A stretch of DNA of 8,305 nt, from positions 9,451 to 17,755 of the forward strand of contig JAPPHP010000299.1 in the NCBI GenBank assembly GCA_028821035.1, given 5' to 3'. The position numbers and the translations under genes are program-made. This document shows, piece by piece, positions 4,200-8,305 of the stretch (within the stretch, counting starts at the first letter, position 1; every line of letters starts with the position of its first letter). The notes beneath the pieces were generated by a model. It searched no databases. It saw only the letters and a list, made by a program, of their open reading frames with translations, and was not told where the DNA came from. This DNA is from Gammaproteobacteria bacterium. GTDB lineage: Bacteria > Pseudomonadota > Gammaproteobacteria > Pseudomonadales > Azotimanducaceae.

Positions 4200-6776
4200 C
4201 TACAGGGCCCGCGCCACTTCCCTGGACTCGAAGACCTCGATCCGGTCCCCCACGCGCACGTCGTTGTAGTTGCGCACGCCAATGCCGCATTCGAGGCCGT
4301 TGCGGACTTCGCTCACGTCGTCCTTGAAACGGCGCAGCGACTCCAGTTCGCCTTCGAAGATGACCACGTTGTCGCGCAACACGCGGATCTTCTTGTTCCG
4401 GGCGACGGAGCCGTCGACCACCATGCACCCGGCGACCTGGCCGAAGCGCGGCGACCGGAACACGTCCCGTACCTCCGCCGTGCCGACGATCTCTTCTCGC
4501 ACCTCCGGTGCGAGCATGTCCTGCAGGATCATCCGGATGTCGTCGAGCAGCTCGTAGATCACGCTGTAGTAACGCAGGTCGATGCCCTCGCGCTCGATGA
4601 CCGACTTGGCCTTGGTGTCGGCCCGCACGTTGAAACCGAAGATGGCGGCGCCGTACGTCATCGCGAGGGTCGCATCCGACTCCGTGATGCCGCCCACCCC
4701 GGTGCCGAGGAGGTTGACCGCCACCTCGTCGTTGCCGAGCTCCGCGCAGGCCTGGGTGATCGCCTCGAGCGAACCGCGGACATCGGCCTTCAGCACGAGT
4801 TTCAGGACGCGTTTCTCGCCCTCTCCCAGGTTCGCGAACAGGTTCTCGATCTTCGCCGCCTGCTGCTTGGCGAGCCGCTGCTCCTGGCTCCTGGTCGCGC
4901 GCAGCTCCGCGAGTTCCCGGGCGCGCCGCTCGTCGGCCACGACGGAGAAGTCGTCCCCGGCCTCGGGAGTCCCGTTCAGCCCAAGCAACTCGACCGGCAC
5001 CGACGGGCCGGCTTCGCTCACGGGATCGCCCCGTTCGTTGAGCATCAGCCGCACGCGTCCAAAGCGCTCCCCCGCGATGAGGACGTCCCCGCGCCGCAAC
5101 ACCCCGTTCTGCACGAGCATGGTCGCCACCGGACCGCGGCCCCGGTCGAGACGCGACTCGACGACGATGCCGCGCCCCGGCACGTCGCGGGCGGCGCGGA
5201 GTTCGAGCAGCTCCGCCTGCAGGTTGATGCTCTCGAGGAGGTTGTCAACGCCCTGTCCCGTCTGCGCCGAGACCTCGATGAACTGCGTGTCGCCTCCGAG
5301 TTCCTCGGGAATGACTTCGAGTGCGACCAGTTCGTTCTTGATTCGCGCCGGGTCGACCCCCTCGAGGTCCATCTTGTTGATGGCCACGATGATGGGCACC
5401 CCGGCCGCCTTGGCGTGCTGCACCGCCTCCACGGTCTGCGGCATGACTCCGTCGTCCCCGGCCACGACGAGGATGACGATGTCCGTGGATTTCGCGCCCC
5501 GCGCGCGCATCGCGGTGAACGCGGCGTGACCCGGGGTGTCGAGAAAGCTGATGTCGCCGTGCTCCGTCGAGACGCGGTAGGCGCCGATGTGCTGCGTGAT
5601 GCCGCCGGCCTCTCCGGCGACGATGCGCGAGTTGCGGATGTAGTCGAGGAGCGATGTCTTGCCGTGGTCCACGTGCCCCATCACGGTCACCACCGGAGAC
5701 CGGGGCTCCACGTTGCCCTCGATCCTGAGCGACTCCTCGTGCTCGTGTTCGACCTCGTCGGCGACCACGAGCTTGACCCTGTGACCCATCTCCTCCACGA
5801 GGAGCGAGGCCGTGTCCTGGTCGAGGGTCTGGTTGATCGTCGCCATCACGCCCATGTCCATGAGGGTCTTGATGACCTCGCCGGCCTTCACGCTCATGCG
5901 CCGGGCCAGCTCGCCGACCTGGATGGCCTCGCCTAGTTCGACCTCGCGCTGAACGGCGTCCTGGGGCCGCTCGAACTCGCCGCCGCGGGTCTCGACCGAA
6001 ATGCGGGAGGGCGCCCGGCGCCGCATGCGCGGCGACCTGCGCTTCATGGACAACTCGCCCCGGCGGCGCGCGCCGAACCCCGACTCCTTCGTACGCTCGC
6101 GCTCCTTCGTCCTGTCCTTGGCCCGCTTGCCGCCCCGCTCCTGCGCCTGCGCCTCGGCCTGGGCGCGCGCCGCGGCCTCGGTCACGGACTGTTCCTCGGT
6201 CTTCGTCTGTTCCGCGCGCTGCGACGCTTCGGCCTGCTTCTGCAGTTCCTCCTCGCGGCGCTTCGCCTCGACCTCCGCCTCGCGGGCACGCTCCCTCTCC
6301 CGCTCCTGCTCCTTCTCCGCCTGCTCCTCCGCCTTGCGGGCCGCCAGCCGGCGAACGTCCTCTTCGGCGCTCTTGCGGGCGAGCTCCTGCTGGCGGATAC
6401 GTTCCGCCTCCAGCTCGACCTGACCGACCTGCGGCGGCGCGGCGGTCGAAGCGTCCGGCTCCGCCTCGGTCCGTGGCGTCGCCTTGACGTAGGTACGTCG
6501 GCGCTTGCTCTGGACCTGGATGGTCCGGCCCCCGCCTCGACCCTGGCCCGTCTTCAGCGTGGTCACGGATGTCCGCTTCAGCGTGATGCGGCTGGGCGCA
6601 CTGCCCTGCGCTTCCTTGCGGTGGTTCAGGAACTCGAGCAGGCGCTGCCGCTCCTGGTCGGTGACGGGCTCGTCCTCGTCCTGTTGGGGCAGGCCGGCGT
6701 CCCGCATCTGCTGGAGCAGCCGGTCCGCCGAGGCCCCGACCGCGGCCGCGAGCTGCTTGACCGTTACTTCGCTCAT
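4200..6776 (-). CDS. infB: Translation initiation factor IF-2
   Basis: IF2 is the GTPase that delivers fMet-tRNA to the 30S subunit and promotes 50S joining. The product is 858 aa (E. coli 890). Residues 1-50 form an IF2_N domain (MSEVTVKQLAAAVG). Residues about 118-235 are a highly charged E/K/R/Q/A-rich linker, likely helical. A second IF2_N-type domain follows at about 280-335. The G domain has G1 GHVDHGKT (367-374), switch I GGITQH (391-396), G3 DTPGH (413-417), G4 NKMD (467-470) and G5 SAQ (503-505, where E. coli has SAK). Domain II and the C-terminal fMet-tRNA-binding region follow to the TAG stop. The ATG at 6776 has an SD inside nusA and lies 2 nt after the nusA stop. The next gene, rbfA, starts 33 nt downstream. 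All GTPase motifs are intact. An internal start, as used in E. coli for shorter IF2 forms, is possible but not shown. Confidence 0.99.
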   Translation of the reverse strand: MSEVTVKQLAAAVGASADRLLQQMRDAGLPQQDEDEPVTDQERQRLLEFLNHRKEAQGSAPSRITLKRTSVTTLKTGQGRGGGRTIQVQSKRRRTYVKATPRTEAEPDASTAAPPQVGQVELEAERIRQQELARKSAEEDVRRLAARKAEEQAEKEQERERERAREAEVEAKRREEELQKQAEASQRAEQTKTEEQSVTEAAARAQAEAQAQERGGKRAKDRTKERERTKESGFGARRRGELSMKRRSPRMRRRAPSRISVETRGGEFERPQDAVQREVELGEAIQVGELARRMSVKAGEVIKTLMDMGVMATINQTLDQDTASLLVEEMGHRVKLVVADEVEHEHEESLRIEGNVEPRSPVVTVMGHVDHGKTSLLDYIRNSRIVAGEAGGITQHIGAYRVSTEHGDISFLDTPGHAAFTAMRARGAKSTDIVILVVAGDDGVMPQTVEAVQHAKAAGVPIIVAINKMDLEGVDPARIKNELVALEVIPEELGGDTQFIEVSAQTGQGVDNLLESINLQAELLELRAARDVPGRGIVVESRLDRGRGPVATMLVQNGVLRRGDVLIAGERFGRVRLMLNERGDPVSEAGPSVPVELLGLNGTPEAGDDFSVVADERRARELAELRATRSQEQRLAKQQAAKIENLFANLGEGEKRVLKLVLKADVRGSLEAITQACAELGNDEVAVNLLGTGVGGITESDATLAMTYGAAIFGFNVRADTKAKSVIEREGIDLRYYSVIYELLDDIRMILQDMLAPEVREEIVGTAEVRDVFRSPRFGQVAGCMVVDGSVARNKKIRVLRDNVVIFEGELESLRRFKDDVSEVRNGLECGIGVRNYNDVRVGDRIEVFESREVARAL

Positions 6777-6778
6777 AT

Positions 6779-8305
6779 TCAGCCGGTCCCCTCGCCGCCG
6801 CCGACCGCGGCGGTGTCACCAGCAGCGGCCGCGAAATCCCCTTGTTCGGTCCCGGGCACGGCGGCCCCGGTTGTTTCACCCGCCTCTTCACCCGCCTCTT
6901 CACCCGCCTCGTCTTCGAACCACGGCGCGCGGGCCGTCATGATGAGTGCGCTGGCGCGCTCCTCGCCGATGCTCTCGTCGATGTCGAGCAGGTCGGGCGT
7001 GGCGAGCTCCGCCAGGTCTTCCATGGTCACGACGCCATTGCCGGCCAGCGTGTAGGCGAGGTCCCGGTCCATGCCTTCCATGCTCAGGAGGTCCGGGGCC
7101 GGCTCCCCTTCCGCCAGCAGGCCCCCGGAGGCGATCGCCTTCGTCAGCAGCGCGTCCTTCGCGCGCTGCCGGAGTTCCTCGACGATCTCCTCGTCGAAGC
7201 CTTCGATCGCGCGCAGTTCCTCGATCGGGACGTAGGCGACCTCCTCGACGGTCGTGAAGCCCTCCTCCGCCAGCACCGCGGCCACGTTCTCGTCGACCGA
7301 CAGGGCCTCCATGAAGACCTCCATGTAGGAGAGCGCTTCTTCCTCCTGCTGCCGTGCGGCGTCCTCCTCGGTCATGATGTTCAGCTCCCAGCCAGTGAGC
7401 TGGCTGGCGAGGCGGACGTTCTCGCCTCTCTGACCGATGGCCTGCGCCAGGTTGTCCTCGGCCACGGCGATGTCCATCGCGTGGGTGTCCTCGTCGAGGA
7501 CGATGCTGGCCACTTCGGCCGGTTGCATCGCGTTGATGGCCAGTTGCGCCGGGTTTTCGTTCCACGGCACGATGTCCACCCGTTCCCCGGCCAACTCTCC
7601 CGAGACCGCCTGCACGCGCGAGCCACGCATGCCCACGCAGGCACCGACCGGGTCTATGCGTCCGTCGTTCGTGTACACGGCGATCTTCGCGCGGGACCCG
7701 GGGTTGCGGGCCGCCGCCCGTATCTCGATCACGTCCTCGGCGATCTCCGGGACCTCCACCTTGAAGAGTTCGATGAGCATCTCGGAGGTGGTACGGCTGA
7801 GGATGAGCTGCGGCCCCCGGGCCTCGGGGCGCACGTCGACGAGCAGGGCGCGCAGCCGGTCGCCCATCCGGAACGTCTCGCGCGGGATCATGCTGCCGCG
7901 CATGAGGATCGCCTCCGCGTTGCCGCCGAGGTCCACGATGACGGCGTCGCGGGTCACCTTCTTGACGGTGCCGCTGACGAGCTGGTTCACCCTCGGCAGG
8001 TACTTCTCGAGCACCTGGGCCCGCTCCGCCTCGCGCACCTTCTGCGTCAACACCTGCCGCGCGGCCTGCGCCGCGATGCGGCCGAACTCCACCGACTCGA
8101 CGGGAATCTCGTGGAAGTCGCCGATGCCGAGCGCGGGATTCCGCTCGCTGGCCTCCTCCGGGGTCAGCTCCGCGTCCGGGTTCGGCATCTCGTCCTCTTC
8201 GAGCTCACGGTCCGGGTCGATGACCTCCCAACGCCGGAACGTCTCGTAGCTGCCGCTCTCGCGGTCGATGGCGACCCGGAACTCGGCGTCCTCCTGGTAC
8301 CGCTT
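6779..8305 (-). CDS. nusA: Transcription termination/antitermination factor NusA (5' end outside window)
   Basis: NusA binds RNA polymerase and nascent RNA; it promotes pausing and hairpin-dependent termination, and takes part in antitermination on rRNA operons. The reading frame stays open to the window edge, giving 508 visible residues. By comparison with E. coli NusA (495 aa), about 35 N-terminal residues are missing. The visible part starts in the N-terminal RNAP-binding domain (DTFRRW-like ETFRRWEVID). It continues with an S1 domain (about fragment residues 110-170) and two KH domains carrying the GxxG loops GMRG (225-228) and GQRG (291-294). Two acidic helix-hairpin-helix repeats follow (about 335-390 and 405-463). 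Both acidic repeats are typical of Gammaproteobacteria. After the WFEDEA motif, where E. coli NusA ends, there is an extra tail of roughly 40 residues rich in E, G and A, containing a perfect tandem repeat. The stop is TGA, 2 nt before infB. Identity is certain; only the start is unseen. Confidence 0.99.
   Translation of the reverse strand, partial: KRYQEDAEFRVAIDRESGSYETFRRWEVIDPDRELEEDEMPNPDAELTPEEASERNPALGIGDFHEIPVESVEFGRIAAQAARQVLTQKVREAERAQVLEKYLPRVNQLVSGTVKKVTRDAVIVDLGGNAEAILMRGSMIPRETFRMGDRLRALLVDVRPEARGPQLILSRTTSEMLIELFKVEVPEIAEDVIEIRAAARNPGSRAKIAVYTNDGRIDPVGACVGMRGSRVQAVSGELAGERVDIVPWNENPAQLAINAMQPAEVASIVLDEDTHAMDIAVAEDNLAQAIGQRGENVRLASQLTGWELNIMTEEDAARQQEEEALSYMEVFMEALSVDENVAAVLAEEGFTTVEEVAYVPIEELRAIEGFDEEIVEELRQRAKDALLTKAIASGGLLAEGEPAPDLLSMEGMDRDLAYTLAGNGVVTMEDLAELATPDLLDIDESIGEERASALIMTARAPWFEDEAGEEAGEEAGETTGAAVPGTEQGDFAAAAGDTAAVGGGEGTG
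6787..6793 (-). promoter_or_regulatory. Ribosome binding site of infB
   Basis: The coding strand reads GAGGGGA within the last codons of nusA, about 10 nt before the infB ATG at 6776. It resembles the Shine-Dalgarno core and supports that ATG. Because the site lies inside nusA and only 2 nt separate the two genes, infB translation is probably coupled to nusA termination (inference). Confidence 0.6.
6875..6910. repeat. Three perfect 12-bp tandem repeats in the nusA 3' end
   Basis: The unit ttcacccgcctc occurs three times head to tail without a mismatch (6875-6886, 6887-6898, 6899-6910). On the coding strand each unit reads Glu-Ala-Gly-Glu, so the array is in frame and gain or loss of a unit would change the NusA tail by four residues. 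It lies in the C-terminal extension beyond the second acidic repeat. It is a short minisatellite; no function is implied by the sequence itself. Confidence 0.9.

Noticed and set aside
3712..4428. Upstream extension of the truB frame to a start far inside infB
   Set aside because: The extra residues are low-complexity R/P/G-rich readthrough of rbfA and infB in another frame. The ATG at 3711 gives a normal TruB N-terminus and D49 close to the family position.
3648..5936. Very long open frame on the plus strand (about 760 codons) antisense to infB, rbfA and the start of truB
   Set aside because: Its translation is H/D/V/L/R-rich without any recognisable domain, and it lies exactly opposite well-supported genes. 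High GC at third codon positions removes stops from the complementary frame. It is a shadow of infB and rbfA.
5245..6903. Second minus-strand frame of about 550 codons over infB
   Set aside because: The product is extremely Arg/Gly/Pro-rich and is the frame-shifted reading of infB, whose correct frame has all IF2 motifs.
1..8305. Search for a novel defence, mobile, secretion or biosynthetic system
   Set aside because: All coding space is accounted for by six conserved housekeeping genes in their usual order. No insertion sequence, integrase, CRISPR-like array, tRNA or unexplained gap over 150 bp was seen.

Overview
The window is one contiguous piece of a bacterial core operon, all on the minus strand. 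Read in the direction of transcription (right to left) the order is nusA (5' end cut off by the window edge), infB, rbfA, truB, rpsO, pnp. This is the classic transcription, translation-initiation, ribosome-maturation and RNA-decay cluster of Proteobacteria. The DNA is clearly GC-rich by eye, with strong G/C preference at third codon positions. Gene order, two C-terminal acidic repeats in NusA, an 89-residue S15 with near-Escherichia sequence, and a PNPase whose catalytic aspartates fall at the E. coli positions (486 and 492) all point to a GC-rich gammaproteobacterium. I cannot name a genus.

Layout from the right: nusA fills 6779-8305 and is missing only about its first 35 residues. infB (4200-6776) starts 2 nt after the nusA stop. 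rbfA (3711-4166) follows after 33 nt. truB (2716-3711) overlaps rbfA by one nucleotide (TGATG). An 88-nt leader with a strong GC hairpin precedes rpsO (2358-2627). A 112-nt spacer made almost entirely of hairpins separates rpsO from pnp (146-2245, TTG start). Positions 1-145 are non-coding 3' flank with hairpins but no convincing minus-strand intrinsic terminator.

The genes act on connected steps. NusA tunes RNA polymerase pausing and antitermination. IF2 brings initiator tRNA to the 30S subunit. RbfA and S15 build the 30S subunit. TruB makes the T-loop pseudouridine of tRNA. PNPase degrades and processes RNA, and in Enterobacteria it controls its own mRNA through a structured leader. The rpsO-pnp spacer here looks like an analogous leader.

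I found no new defence, mobile or biosynthetic system; this is housekeeping DNA. The points most worth a second look are (1) the three-hairpin pnp leader and its TTG start, (2) the rpsO leader hairpin, and (3) short in-frame tandem repeats with three different unit lengths (12, 15 and 9 bp) in the low-complexity parts of NusA, RbfA and TruB. No tRNA, rRNA, insertion sequence, CRISPR array or plus-strand gene was seen.
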